A stretch of 64,000 nucleotides of DNA from Acidovorax sp. CCYZU-2555. Lineage in GTDB: Bacteria; Pseudomonadota; Gammaproteobacteria; Burkholderiales; Burkholderiaceae_C. The notes beneath the pieces were generated by a model. That model did no database searches, was not told the origin of the DNA, and saw only the letters and a list, made by a program, of their open reading frames with translations. Below, in pieces: positions 10,118 to 19,361 of this stretch (its first letter is position 1; every line of letters starts with the position of its first letter). The stretch covers positions 1 to 64,000 of the forward strand of contig NZ_JAHCDD010000018.1 in assembly GCF_018413525.1 (NCBI RefSeq), given 5' to 3'. The translations under genes and the position numbers were made by a program.

Positions 10118-12468
10118 AAGTCCCCGCCCCGCTCTGCCCCGAAGTCGCCACGGCCATCGCGCCCGAGCGCCCGCTGCCCGCCATGGGCCAGTCGCATGTG
10201 CATGAAAGCGCCCAGGCCCAGGTGCTGGGCACGGTGCACTACATCGACGATCTGCCCGAAGTCAAAGGCACGCTCTACGCCGCGCCCATTCTTTCGAAAG
10301 TCGCGCACGGCCATCTGCGCGGCGTCGACAGCCAGGCGGCACTGCTGCTGCGCGGCGTGCGCGGCGTGGTGCTCGCGGCCGACGTCCCCGGCGACAAGCT
10401 GCTGGCCGCGTTCGGCCATGACGAGCCGGTGTTCGCGCTCGACAGCGTGCAGCATGTGGGCCAGGTCATAGGCCTGGTGGTCGCAGGCAGCATGCGCCAG
10501 GCACGCCGCGCCGCGCGCCTGGTCGAATGCGATATCGAAGCCCTGCCCGCGGTGCTCGACGTGCACAGCGCGCATGCCCAGCAAAGCTATGTGCTGCCGC
10601 CGGTGTTCGTGCGCCGCGGCGATGCCCAGGGCGCGCTGATGCGCAGCACGCACCGCCTCGGCGGCCGGCTCGAAGTCGGCGGCCAGGAGCATTTCTATCT
10701 CGAAGGCCAGATCGCCTATGCGCTGCCGCTGGAGCAAGACCAGTGGCAGATCCTGTCGAGCACCCAGCACCCGGGCGAGGTGCAGCACTGGGTCGCGCAT
10801 GCGCTGGGCCTCGAGAACCACGCGGTCAAGGTCGAATGCCGGCGCATGGGCGGCGGCTTCGGCGGCAAGGAAACCCAGGCCGGCCACCTCGCGGTCTGGG
10901 CCGCCGTGGCGGCGCACAAGTTCGGCTGCCCGGTCAAGCTGCGGCTGGACCGCGACGACGACTTCATGATCACCGGCAAGCGCCACCCGTTCGCCTACGA
11001 GTACGACGTGGGCTTCGACGACAGCGGCCGCATCACCGGGCTGCAGCTCGAGATGCTGGTCAACTGCGGTTTCTCGGCCGACCTGTCTGGCCCGGTCGCC
11101 GACCGCGCTATCTTCCACGCCGACAACGCCTATTTCCTCAGCGACGTCGAGATCGCCTCGTACCGCTGCAAGACCAATACCCAGAGCCATACCGCCTTCC
11201 GCGGCTTCGGCGGGCCCCAGGGCGTGATCGTCATCGAGGCCATCATGGGCGACATCGCGCGCCAGCTGGGCCTTGATGCGTTCGACGTGCGCCTGCACAA
11301 CCTCTACGACGCCGACCCGCAGGGCGCGCGCAGCCTCACGCATTACCAGATGCGCGTGGAAGACAACATCCTGCACGCGCTGCTGCCCACGCTCGCCGCG
11401 TCGGCCGACTACCGCGCGCGCCAGGCGGAGATCACGGCCTGGAACGCGGGCCAGCCCATCATCAAGCGCGGCCTGGCGATCACGCCCGTCAAGTTCGGCA
11501 TCAGCTTCACGGCGACGCTGTTCAATCAGGCGGGCGCGCTGGTCCATGTCTACACCGACGGCAGCGTGCAAGTGAACCATGGCGGCACCGAAATGGGCCA
11601 GGGCCTGAACACCAAGGTCGCGCAGATCGTCGCCGACGAACTGGGCGTGCCGCTGGCGCGCGTGCTGGTCACGGCCAGCGACACCAGCAAGATTCCGAAT
11701 GCCAGCGCCACGGCCGCATCGAGCGGCACCGATCTGAACGGCCGCGCGGCGCAGTACGCGGCGCGCACCGTGCGCAACAACCTCGCGGCGTTCGTCGCCG
11801 GGCTGGACCACTGCGGCGCGGGCGCGGTCGATTTCGTCGGCGGCCTGGTGCGCACGCCCAAGAGCGAACGCCGCTGGGAAGACGTGGTCGGCGAAGCCTT
11901 CGCCAACCGCATTCAGCTGTGGAGCGACGGCTTCTATCGCACGCCCAAGATCCACTACGACAAGCACACGCTCACGGGCCGGCCGTTCTACTACTTCGCG
12001 TATGGCGCGGCCTGCACCGAAGTCGCGATCGACACGCTGACCGGCGAGAGCCGCGTGCTGCGCGTCGACATCCTGCACGACGTGGGCCACAGCATCAACC
12101 CGGCGATCGACGTGGGCCAGATCGAGGGCGGCTTCGTGCAAGGCATGGGCTGGCTCACCACCGAACAGCTGGTCTGGAACGACAAGGGCCTGCTGACCAC
12201 GCACGCGCCCAGCACCTACAAGATTCCGACGGCCGGCGACATTCCCGCGCATTTCCGTGTAGACCTGTGGCCCGAAGCCAACCGCGAAGACAACGTGGGC
12301 GGCAGCAAGGCCGTGGGCGAGCCGCCGTTCATGCTCGCGATCAGCGTCTACGAAGCCCTGCGCAACGCGATCGCCGCGACGCGCAGCGGCATGCTGGCGC
12401 AGCAGCCCCTGGCGCTCACCGCGCCGGCGACGGCGGAGAATGTGTTGCGGGCGCTGGGGAGGGTTTAG
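10114..12468 (+). CDS. xdhB: Xanthine dehydrogenase molybdopterin-binding subunit
   Basis: A 784-residue molybdenum hydroxylase subunit, normal length for bacterial XdhB. Seen motifs include MGGGFGGKE and FRGFGGPQG around the molybdopterin site, GTEMGQGLNTK, and KAVGEPPFM near the C terminus, whose Glu is the expected catalytic base. Together with XdhA it forms the dehydrogenase that makes urate. Its start overlaps the xdhA stop (ATGA). It ends ten bases from the convergent diguanylate cyclase gene with no obvious terminator between them. Confidence 0.95.
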   Translation: MKVPAPLCPEVATAIAPERPLPAMGQSHVHESAQAQVLGTVHYIDDLPEVKGTLYAAPILSKVAHGHLRGVDSQAALLLRGVRGVVLAADVPGDKLLAAFGHDEPVFALDSVQHVGQVIGLVVAGSMRQARRAARLVECDIEALPAVLDVHSAHAQQSYVLPPVFVRRGDAQGALMRSTHRLGGRLEVGGQEHFYLEGQIAYALPLEQDQWQILSSTQHPGEVQHWVAHALGLENHAVKVECRRMGGGFGGKETQAGHLAVWAAVAAHKFGCPVKLRLDRDDDFMITGKRHPFAYEYDVGFDDSGRITGLQLEMLVNCGFSADLSGPVADRAIFHADNAYFLSDVEIASYRCKTNTQSHTAFRGFGGPQGVIVIEAIMGDIARQLGLDAFDVRLHNLYDADPQGARSLTHYQMRVEDNILHALLPTLAASADYRARQAEITAWNAGQPIIKRGLAITPVKFGISFTATLFNQAGALVHVYTDGSVQVNHGGTEMGQGLNTKVAQIVADELGVPLARVLVTASDTSKIPNASATAASSGTDLNGRAAQYAARTVRNNLAAFVAGLDHCGAGAVDFVGGLVRTPKSERRWEDVVGEAFANRIQLWSDGFYRTPKIHYDKHTLTGRPFYYFAYGAACTEVAIDTLTGESRVLRVDILHDVGHSINPAIDVGQIEGGFVQGMGWLTTEQLVWNDKGLLTTHAPSTYKIPTAGDIPAHFRVDLWPEANREDNVGGSKAVGEPPFMLAISVYEALRNAIAATRSGMLAQQPLALTAPATAENVLRALGRV

Positions 12469-12478
12469 GGACGGGCGC

Positions 12479-14605
12479 TCAACCCGGCGCCACCTTCTCC
12501 GCCAACGCATCGGAATGCTGATGCACGCGCCCACGGCCCTGGCGCTTGGCTTCGTAGCAGGCCATGTCGGCCGCGTGCAGCATGGCCGCGATGCCGGGGC
12601 GCTGGGCGTCGAGCACCACCATGCCTATGCTCACGCCCAGCCAGAAGCGCTGGCCCTGGTATGAGGCCTCCCAGGCGCTGATGGCCTGGCACAGCTGGTC
12701 GGCCTGGGCCCGGCCTTCGCGGGCGCTGGCGTCGGGCAGCAGCACCGCGAATTCATCGCCGCCCAGGCGTGCCACCGCGCCCGGGTGGCGCACCAGCGTC
12801 TCGAGCAGGCGCGCGAAATGGCATAGCAAGGCATCGCCCGCGTCGTGGCCGGCAAGATCGTTGACGCTGGCGAAATGGTCGAGATCGAGAAACAGCAGCA
12901 CGCCGCCAAGGCTTTGCCCCGGTGCGGGCCAGGCTTCGCCTGCAACCTGCGTGGGCCTGCGGCGTTCATCAAGCCAATGCTGCAGCCACAGCGTCAAGGC
13001 TTCGCGGTTGGGCAGTTGCGTCAAGGCGTCGTGCTGGGCCTGCCATTGCGGCTGGGTACGCGCTTCGCGCTGATCGGTCACGTCCCTGACCATCCAGACC
13101 ACGGCCGCGCCCGCGCCGGCTTCGCGCCGCAGCGCCGGAGTCACGCGCCGCCCCTGCATGCGCAGCCACACCGGGCTGCCGTTCTTGCGCATCAGGCAGA
13201 CTTCGCCGTCAAACTGGCCGTAGGCGCGTATCTCCCAATCGATGCGCTCCATCAGCCGGCGGTGTTCGGCATCGCTGGCGCAGAGCTGGCGTATCGGATA
13301 GCCCTGCAGCTCCAGCGGCTCGTAGCCCAGCATGCGCGCGGCCTGCGTGCCCAGCAGTTCGACGCGGTCGTGGCGCGTGACCACGATGGCCACCGGCGCC
13401 TCTTCGAGAATGGTCACGGTCTGCGCCTGAAAGCGCGCCGCACGGCGTGCCTGCGTATCGCGCTGGCGCGACAGCGCATGCAGCGCGCGCCACAGCACCG
13501 CGACTTCGCCCCATGCATGGGACAGCGCGGGCATGCGCGCCAGCCGCGGCGCGCCCCCGGGTGCATGGCGCTGCAGCATCTGCGCCGCGCGCGCCGTGAG
13601 TTCCATCCAGGGCTGGGCCAGCAGCACCATGATCGCCGCGGCCAGCAGCGCCAGCAGCGCGGCTCCCAACAGCGCCGCGCTGCCCCAGCCCGCAAGCCCC
13701 CACAGCGGCGGCGCGTCGAGCCGCGTGACGCGCACCAGAAACCACTGCGGCAGCGGCATGCCGGCCAGCGTGTAGAGATAGTCGCCCTGGGCGAGGCTGC
13801 TGCTGCGGATCTGCACCGGCAACTGCTGCTGCAGCGTGCGCACGAAAGGTACGCCCAGACCGATTTCGTCGCGCACATGGCCCAGCCAGCGCGCGGGATT
13901 GGAGTGGGCCACGATGGCGCCATCGGGCGCGACCAGCATCAGCCGGCTCGCGTTCCAGCTGTCGGCGGCCGCGGGCGGCAGCAGCGCCTGCGACGACAGC
14001 CGCATGCCGCCGGCCATCACGCCTATGACTTCGCCATCGCCGGTGCGCAGCGGCGCGGTGAACAGCAGCCGCAAGTCGTCGCTCTCGGCCTGCAGCACCG
14101 TGCCGACCATGGGCTTGCCGCCGGCCAGCGTGCGCCGCAGCAGCTCGCGTTCATTGGCATCGAGCGATTCGAGCGGGCGGTCCTTGCCGGCGCGCATATA
14201 GGCCATGAGCCGGCCGTCGGCCAGTGCCACGCTCACCGAATCGAACCAGTCGACCAGCGGCAGTTCTTCGTGCAGCGCGCGCGCCAGCGCCTGGGTGTCT
14301 TGCAAGCGCTTGAGGGGCATGGAGTCGGCGAGCGTCAGCAGCACTTTCTGCTGCTGCTCGACACGCGCGGCCAGCAGGCGCGCGACCAGTTCGACTTCAT
14401 CGGTCTGCTGGTCGCCGGCATGCGCCTGCGACTCCTGCACCACGCCGCGATGCACATACCAGGCACTGCCCGCGCTGGCCAGCAGCACGCTCACGACCAT
14501 GAGCAGCAGCAGGCAACGCAACAGCGCTCCCAGCCGAGCACGCGGCAGCAAACGGCCTTCGTCGGAGAGGCCTGCGGCACGGGAAAGATCGGCATCAAGG
14601 GCCAT
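12479..14605 (-). CDS. Membrane diguanylate cyclase: periplasmic sensor, PAS and GGDEF domains
   Basis: A 708-residue signalling protein. Two membrane segments (about residues 27-52 and 305-336) bracket a periplasmic Cache-like domain. A PAS domain follows (starting near ILEEAPVAIVVTRHD), then a C-terminal GGDEF domain with an intact LGGDEFAVLLPDA active site. It should make cyclic di-GMP in response to a periplasmic ligand that cannot be told from sequence. The ATG at 14605 places a short basic cytoplasmic tail before the first membrane segment; the reading from 14677 adds an implausible leader. It follows the Crp/Fnr gene on the same strand after about 130 bp. Confidence 0.88.
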   Translation of the reverse strand: MALDADLSRAAGLSDEGRLLPRARLGALLRCLLLLMVVSVLLASAGSAWYVHRGVVQESQAHAGDQQTDEVELVARLLAARVEQQQKVLLTLADSMPLKRLQDTQALARALHEELPLVDWFDSVSVALADGRLMAYMRAGKDRPLESLDANERELLRRTLAGGKPMVGTVLQAESDDLRLLFTAPLRTGDGEVIGVMAGGMRLSSQALLPPAAADSWNASRLMLVAPDGAIVAHSNPARWLGHVRDEIGLGVPFVRTLQQQLPVQIRSSSLAQGDYLYTLAGMPLPQWFLVRVTRLDAPPLWGLAGWGSAALLGAALLALLAAAIMVLLAQPWMELTARAAQMLQRHAPGGAPRLARMPALSHAWGEVAVLWRALHALSRQRDTQARRAARFQAQTVTILEEAPVAIVVTRHDRVELLGTQAARMLGYEPLELQGYPIRQLCASDAEHRRLMERIDWEIRAYGQFDGEVCLMRKNGSPVWLRMQGRRVTPALRREAGAGAAVVWMVRDVTDQREARTQPQWQAQHDALTQLPNREALTLWLQHWLDERRRPTQVAGEAWPAPGQSLGGVLLFLDLDHFASVNDLAGHDAGDALLCHFARLLETLVRHPGAVARLGGDEFAVLLPDASAREGRAQADQLCQAISAWEASYQGQRFWLGVSIGMVVLDAQRPGIAAMLHAADMACYEAKRQGRGRVHQHSDALAEKVAPG

Positions 14606-14734
14606 GAGCGTAGAGCGAACCAATGTGCAGCCAATATAAGCAGCGGTTTTGGTCGGCCCTAGGGGTGGAACCCTCATACCTCGATGAAAACATTTGTAAC
14701 CCGTCGGCCCGCCGACAGTCGGCCTGGCGCAGGC

Positions 14735-15367
14735 TCAGGGCAGGCGACCTGCCAACTCGCGCAAGGCCTCGGGGCTGGGCAGCGCCAGTTGATTGCCCCG
14801 GCCCGCAATCAGGCCCTGGTCGCGCAGCCGGCCCAGCGCGCGTGAGAAAGTTTCGGGCGCGATGCCCAGCTGCGCGGCGATCTGGCGCTTGCGCTCGCCC
14901 AGCAGCACCTGCAGCCCGCCTTCGGGCGCGGCCTGCGCGTGCTGCAGCAACCATTGCGCGCAGCGGCCTTCGGCGTCCTGCAGCAGGCGGCTGATCGCCA
15001 GGTCGGTCTGCGCACAATAGGCCTGGGCCATGTCGTCGACCAGGCCGCGCAACAGCGGCGGCAAGTCCTTCAGGCCGGCTTCGAACGTGCGCAGCGGCAC
15101 GCGGCGCAGCTGGACCGCGCCTTCGGCGACCATGTCCAGGCCGCAGCTGCGTCCGCGCAGCACAAAGGCCGCGTCCAGCCAGGCCGGGCCCTCCACCACT
15201 CCAAGCCGATGGCGCAATCCGCCCTGCGCTTGGCGTATGCCCAGCGCGACCCGGCCGCTGTCGAGGTACAGCACGTCTTCGCTGCGCACGGCGCGCGCGC
15301 GCAGCAGGGCGCCGGCGCAGCGCCGCTCAGCCGGAGAGAAAACTTCGATGCGGGACAAGGGCAACAT
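14735..15367 (-). CDS. Crp/Fnr-family transcriptional regulator
   Basis: A 210-residue protein with an N-terminal cyclic-nucleotide-binding-like domain and a C-terminal winged helix; the recognition region is about QIAAQLGIAPETFSRALGRL. The N-terminal half lacks the cysteines of oxygen-sensing Fnr, so it is not an iron-sulfur sensor; the effector is unknown. The ATG at 15367 is preferred over a TTG at 15415. The gene follows the glycerate kinase gene closely on the same strand, so it may be co-transcribed with puuD and that kinase. A small palindrome, GCCGAC-A-GTCGGC, lies at 14711-14723 just past its stop. Confidence 0.82.
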   Translation of the reverse strand: MLPLSRIEVFSPAERRCAGALLRARAVRSEDVLYLDSGRVALGIRQAQGGLRHRLGVVEGPAWLDAAFVLRGRSCGLDMVAEGAVQLRRVPLRTFEAGLKDLPPLLRGLVDDMAQAYCAQTDLAISRLLQDAEGRCAQWLLQHAQAAPEGGLQVLLGERKRQIAAQLGIAPETFSRALGRLRDQGLIAGRGNQLALPSPEALRELAGRLP

Positions 15368-15411
15368 GCGGCCACTGTGCCGCAGCGCGCCCGCCGACGA
15401 GTTGCGCCAGG

Positions 15412-16785
15412 TCAAGAATCCTGTGCGTCGGCGCCCAGAATCAGCAGCGCGCGGAAATCGTTGACGTTGGTGAACGTGGGGCCGGTGACCACCAGATCGT
15501 CAAGACCGTTGAAATAGGTCCAGGCGTCGTTGCGGTCGAGATGGTCCTGCACCGACAGCGCCAGGCCCTTGGCCCGCGCCAGCGTATCGGGCGAGACCAG
15601 CGCGCCCGCATTGTTCTCCACGCCGTCTATGCCGTCGGTATCGGCCGCGAGCGCCCAGACGCCGGCCTGGCCTTGCAGCGCCTGGGCCAGGCCCAGACAG
15701 AACTCGCCCGCGCGCCCGCCCCGGCCCTTGGCCGCGCCGGGCTGGCGCGCACGCACCGTGACCGTGGTCTCGCCGCCGCTGAGCAGCACGCAAGGCGTCT
15801 TGAACGGCTGGAAAGCCTGGCCCGGGCGCGCCACGGCGCGTGCCAGCGCCGCGTGCACCCGGCCCACTTCGCGCGACTCGCCTTCGATTTCATCGCTGAG
15901 CACCCAGGCATCGATGCCCGCGGCGCGCGCCCGGGCCGCGGCGGCTTCGAGCGCCTGCTGGGGCGCTGAAATCACCGCCAGCGTGTGGCCTGCGAAACAG
16001 GCGTCGCCGGGCTTGGGCGTTTCGAGCGCACCGCCTTGCAGCGCCGCGCGCACGCTGTCGGGCAAGGCAATGCCCAGCCGGTCGATGATGGCCAGCGCCT
16101 GCGCGCAGGTGCCCGCATCGGCCACGGTAGGCCCGCTGGCGATGGTTGCGGGGTCGTCGCCGGGCACATCGCTGATGGTCAGCGTGACCACGCGCGCCGG
16201 CGCGCAGGCCGCGGCCAGCCGGCCGCCCTTGATGCGCGACAGATGCTTGCGCACGCAGTTCATTTCGGCGATATCGGCGCCGCTTTCGAGCAATTGCCGA
16301 TTGATGCGCTGCTTGTCTTCGAGCGTGAGGCCTTCGGCAGGCAGCGTCAGCAGCGAAGAGCCGCCGCCCGAGATCAGGCACAGCACCAGATCGTCGGCCG
16401 TCAGGCCCTGAACCAGCGCCAGAATGCGTTCCGCGGCGCGCATGCCGGCCGCGTCGGGCACGGGGTGCGAGGCTTCGACGACTTCGATGCGTTCGGCCAG
16501 GCCCGCGGGGCGCTCGGGTATGTGGTCATAACGCGTCACGACCAGGCCGGTCAGCGCGGCGTCGGCGGGCCACAGCGCCTCGACGGCCTGGGCCATCGAA
16601 GCGCCCGCCTTGCCCGCGCCTATCACCACCGTGCGGCCGCGCGGCGGCGCGGGCAGGTGCTCGGCGATCGCATGCAGCGGCAGCGCGCTGCGCACCGCCG
16701 TGGCGAAAAGGGCATTCAGGAATTCGCGCGGCTGCCGGTGTGGATCGGGCAGCGCGCTTGTCTCGTCAGGAGTTGTTGTAGTCAT
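15412..16785 (-). CDS. ttuD: Glycerate 2-kinase (MOFRL family, TtuD/GckA)
   Basis: A 457-residue kinase of the type II glycerate kinase family (often annotated hydroxypyruvate reductase), expected to phosphorylate D-glycerate to 2-phosphoglycerate. Motifs include VVIGAGKAGASMAQAVE near the N terminus, LISGGGSSLL in the middle and LAADTDGIDG near the C terminus. The ATG at 16785 avoids an unsupported leader from 16824. It lies 39 bp downstream of the urate oxidase gene on the same strand. Glyoxylate released from purine breakdown can be turned to glycerate via tartronate semialdehyde, so this enzyme gives the pathway a carbon outlet. The condensing and reducing enzymes are not in the window. 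Confidence 0.9.
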   Translation of the reverse strand: MTTTTPDETSALPDPHRQPREFLNALFATAVRSALPLHAIAEHLPAPPRGRTVVIGAGKAGASMAQAVEALWPADAALTGLVVTRYDHIPERPAGLAERIEVVEASHPVPDAAGMRAAERILALVQGLTADDLVLCLISGGGSSLLTLPAEGLTLEDKQRINRQLLESGADIAEMNCVRKHLSRIKGGRLAAACAPARVVTLTISDVPGDDPATIASGPTVADAGTCAQALAIIDRLGIALPDSVRAALQGGALETPKPGDACFAGHTLAVISAPQQALEAAAARARAAGIDAWVLSDEIEGESREVGRVHAALARAVARPGQAFQPFKTPCVLLSGGETTVTVRARQPGAAKGRGGRAGEFCLGLAQALQGQAGVWALAADTDGIDGVENNAGALVSPDTLARAKGLALSVQDHLDRNDAWTYFNGLDDLVVTGPTFTNVNDFRALLILGADAQDS

Positions 16786-16824
16786 GGCCCCAGATTGTGC
16801 ATGGCAAGCCGGCCGGAACGACAT

Positions 16825-18081
16825 TTACTTGATCGGCGCGCCGCCTTCATACCAGCGCTTGACCAGATCGCGCTCGGCGTCGCTGAGCGCGCCCGGGTTG
16901 CCGAACGGCATCTTGCGCAGCACCACGACCTGTTGATAGATCTGCGCCGCATGCAGCTTGACTTCGTCGGGCGCATCGAGCTTGACGTTCTTCTGCGCCA
17001 GCGTCGCCGCGCTGTGGCACACCACGCAATGCTGCGTGAACAGCGGCGCCATCGCTTCATAGCCGGGAACGTCAGGAGTTGCGGCGGCGGGCGCTCCCGC
17101 GGCGGGCGTGGCTGCGGGTGCAGTGGACGCGACCGCAGCGGCAGCCTTCGGAATCGGCTTGAGCCAGACCGCCGTCGCCACCAGCACCATCACGCCGGCC
17201 AGCGCATAGGGCCAGGGGTGGGCGTTGCGGCCCAGCTTGAAGCCGTGGCGCATGACGAAGAACTGGCGAATCGCCGCGCCCGCGAACATCATCAGAATCA
17301 GCACCAGCCAGTTCTGCGCGTGGCTGTGCAGCCAGCCATAGTGATTGGACAGCATGGCGAACAGCACGGGCAGCGTGAAGTAGGTGTTGTGCACGCTGCG
17401 CTGCTTGCCGCGCTTGCCGTGGATGGGGTCGACCGGCCGGCCTTCCTTCAGATCCTTGACCACGGTGCGCTGGCCGGGAATGATCCAGAAGAACACGTTG
17501 GCGCTCATCGAGGTCGCGAGCATCGCGCCCATCAGCAGGAAAGCCGCCTGGCCCGGGAAGATCTGGCACGCGAGCCAGGCCGCGAAGCAGACCAGCACCA
17601 GCACCAGCGCGCCGACGATGGCGTCACCGCGCTCGCGCTGGCCGAAGATGCGGCAGATGCCGTCGTACAGCAGCCAGAACACCACCAGGAAGGCCAGCGC
17701 CGCGGCGATCGCCGCATGCGGGTGCAGCGCGTGCGGGTTCGACGGATCGACCAGATAGATGTTTGCGTTCCAAAGGTACGACACCGTGAGCAGCGCGAAG
17801 CCGCTGAGCCAGGTCGTATAGCTTTCCCAGTAGAACCAGTGCAGGTGGTCGGGCAGCTTGGGCGGTGACACCGCGAACTTGACCGGATGGTAGAAGCCCC
17901 CGCCGTGCACGGCCCAGAGTTCGCCGCTCACGCCCTGTTTCTTGAGGTCTTCGTCCTGCGGCGGCGTGAGACTGCTGTCGAGAAACACGAAGTAGAACGA
18001 GGACCCGACCCAGGCGATTGCCGTGATGACGTGCAACCACCGGAGCAGCAGATTGGCCCAATCGAGAATGTAGCTTTCCAT
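16825..18081 (-). CDS. puuD: Membrane urate oxidase with C-terminal cytochrome c domain (PuuD)
   Basis: A 418-residue integral membrane enzyme expected to oxidise urate to 5-hydroxyisourate and pass electrons to the respiratory chain instead of making hydrogen peroxide. The N-terminal part carries about eight membrane segments with conserved histidines (RWLHVITAIAWVGSSFY, HLHWFYWESYTTW). An Ala/Pro-rich linker leads to a cytochrome c domain with the haem site CVVCH (about residue 349) and a downstream Met in LRKMPFGNP that is a likely axial ligand. The arrangement matches the PuuD family as I know it. No soluble uricase or HpxO-type hydroxylase is present. A GntR-type operator candidate lies about 145 bp upstream. 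Confidence 0.93.
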   Translation of the reverse strand: MESYILDWANLLLRWLHVITAIAWVGSSFYFVFLDSSLTPPQDEDLKKQGVSGELWAVHGGGFYHPVKFAVSPPKLPDHLHWFYWESYTTWLSGFALLTVSYLWNANIYLVDPSNPHALHPHAAIAAALAFLVVFWLLYDGICRIFGQRERGDAIVGALVLVLVCFAAWLACQIFPGQAAFLLMGAMLATSMSANVFFWIIPGQRTVVKDLKEGRPVDPIHGKRGKQRSVHNTYFTLPVLFAMLSNHYGWLHSHAQNWLVLILMMFAGAAIRQFFVMRHGFKLGRNAHPWPYALAGVMVLVATAVWLKPIPKAAAAVASTAPAATPAAGAPAAATPDVPGYEAMAPLFTQHCVVCHSAATLAQKNVKLDAPDEVKLHAAQIYQQVVVLRKMPFGNPGALSDAERDLVKRWYEGGAPIK

Positions 18082-18537
18082 AGCCTCAACCCTGGCAGCG
18101 TGGGGCTGCCGTGAAGATCCACCTGCCCACCACTGCGGGCGCTCTGGGCAGGAGAAGATCGCGCACCTGCGGTGGTTGAACCACCGTCATGGGCACCGCT
18201 GCGACCAAGTCTGTACTGGCGCGAGTGTATACAAAAAGTCACGAAATCCGCGCCTAAAAGTGGCTGCACCACGTTCGCGCAGCGCGCACCCCACAAGTGC
18301 AAGGCGATTCACGGCTTTGGTGCACCTTTTTCTCAGGGTTTACCACCAAGGCTTGAAAGATTAGCAAGCACTTACTCTTTGAATTGAAAATGGCGCATTA
18401 ATAGCAAAAAACTACTAAAACTGGCATTTCCGATTGATGCAATTGCCATGTGCATCACCACCACTTTCCATGCGCATCCCGTATGATGAACGTAAATACC
18501 GAACCAAGTTCCAAAAAACCGAACAGAGACATCCGAC
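18082..18537. promoter_or_regulatory. Divergent promoter region, puuD / iclR operon
   Basis: A 456-bp gap without a convincing gene. It holds the palindrome GTGTATACA at 18225-18233, matching the site at the GntR gene; GCAAGCACTTAC at 18364-18375, the reverse complement of the motif at 8257-8268 with one change; and two direct copies of ACCGAAC at 18498-18504 and 18518-18524, exactly 20 bp apart, just before the IclR start. The part from 18370 to 18500 is AT-rich and likely holds the iclR promoter. Confidence 0.55.
18224..18235. promoter_or_regulatory. GntR-type operator candidate upstream of puuD
   Basis: The sequence AGTGTATACAAA contains the perfect 8-bp palindrome TGTATACA, the same core as in TTGTATACAA at the GntR gene (24706-24715). 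The GT-N2-AC core is the usual form of sites bound by FadR-subfamily GntR regulators. It lies about 145 bp before the urate oxidase start. Confidence 0.55.
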
Positions 18538-19350
18538 ATGAGCATTCTGGAAAACGTACAGCGCCTGCTGACCGTGTATGCACAAGGCGCTGCCGACTTG
18601 AGCTTCAGCGAAGTGGCCGAGCAACTGGACCTGCCCAAAAGCTCGGCCTCGCATCTGCTGCACCAGATGCACCGCTTCGGCCTGCTGGAGCAGAACCCGC
18701 GCACGCGCCGCTACCGCACCAGCGCCCTGCTCGCCCAGGCCTCCCATCCCCAGGGCCAGAACGCGTCCTGGGATGCGCTGTGCTGGCAGGTGCTCGAACA
18801 GCTGTCCGAGCGCACCGGCCTCACGGCCTATCTGTCGACGCTCAATGGCGCGCAGACCATGGTGATACAGCGCCTCGACGGCCGTTCGCCGGTGCAGGTG
18901 GTGTCGCCGCCGGGATCGCTGCGCGCCGCCTGCGACACCGCCATGGGCCGGGCCATGCTTTCGCGCCTGACCGCGGACGAATTCGAAACACTGTACGGCG
19001 ATGACGCGCAACGCGTGCTCGAGCCCCCGAGCCAGGCGCGGCTGGCCAATGTGGGCGCGCTGATCGACGAAGTGGCCGTTGCCACGCGCCAGCACCACTC
19101 GGTGCTGGTCGACGCCGCCCTGCCCGGCGTGGGGGCGGTCGCGGCCGCGGTGCGCCACCCGGTGAGCGGCGAGCTGCGCGGCTTTTGCGTGTCGTTCGTC
19201 GCCGGCGTGCACGCGCCCATGGACGTGCCGTCGATCAACCGCTACCGCCAGCTGATGCTCGACGAAGTCGGCATGCTGGGCCGGCGCGTCAGCGACCGCT
19301 TCTGGACCGAACCCGCACTGCCCAGCGCGCAGTGGTCTCCCACCCTGTGA
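18538..19350 (+). CDS. IclR-family transcriptional regulator
   Basis: A 270-residue regulator with an N-terminal winged helix (SFSEVAEQLDLPKSSASHLL, about residues 22-41) and a C-terminal IclR effector-binding domain (about residues 75-255). It begins a plus-strand series of five closely spaced genes; the next, pepE, starts 11 bp after its stop, so it is probably co-transcribed with the genes it controls. Direct repeats ACCGAAC/ACCGAAC spaced by two helical turns sit at 18498-18524 and are an autoregulatory operator candidate. The effector is unknown; it could be the ligand of the TctC-type binding protein at the end of the operon. Confidence 0.88.
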   Translation: MSILENVQRLLTVYAQGAADLSFSEVAEQLDLPKSSASHLLHQMHRFGLLEQNPRTRRYRTSALLAQASHPQGQNASWDALCWQVLEQLSERTGLTAYLSTLNGAQTMVIQRLDGRSPVQVVSPPGSLRAACDTAMGRAMLSRLTADEFETLYGDDAQRVLEPPSQARLANVGALIDEVAVATRQHHSVLVDAALPGVGAVAAAVRHPVSGELRGFCVSFVAGVHAPMDVPSINRYRQLMLDEVGMLGRRVSDRFWTEPALPSAQWSPTL

Positions 19351-19361
19351 GGTTTTTCGCC

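Noticed and set aside
8195-12534. Long minus-strand open frames opposite xdhA and xdhB (630 and 835 codons)
   Set aside because: Both lie fully antisense to xdhAB, whose motifs are intact. Their translations are His/Arg/Gln/Ala-rich without domains, as expected from GC-biased codons read on the other strand.
12479-14605. Degenerate, non-catalytic GGDEF protein
   Set aside because: The LGGDEF motif and flanking residues are intact, so activity is expected.
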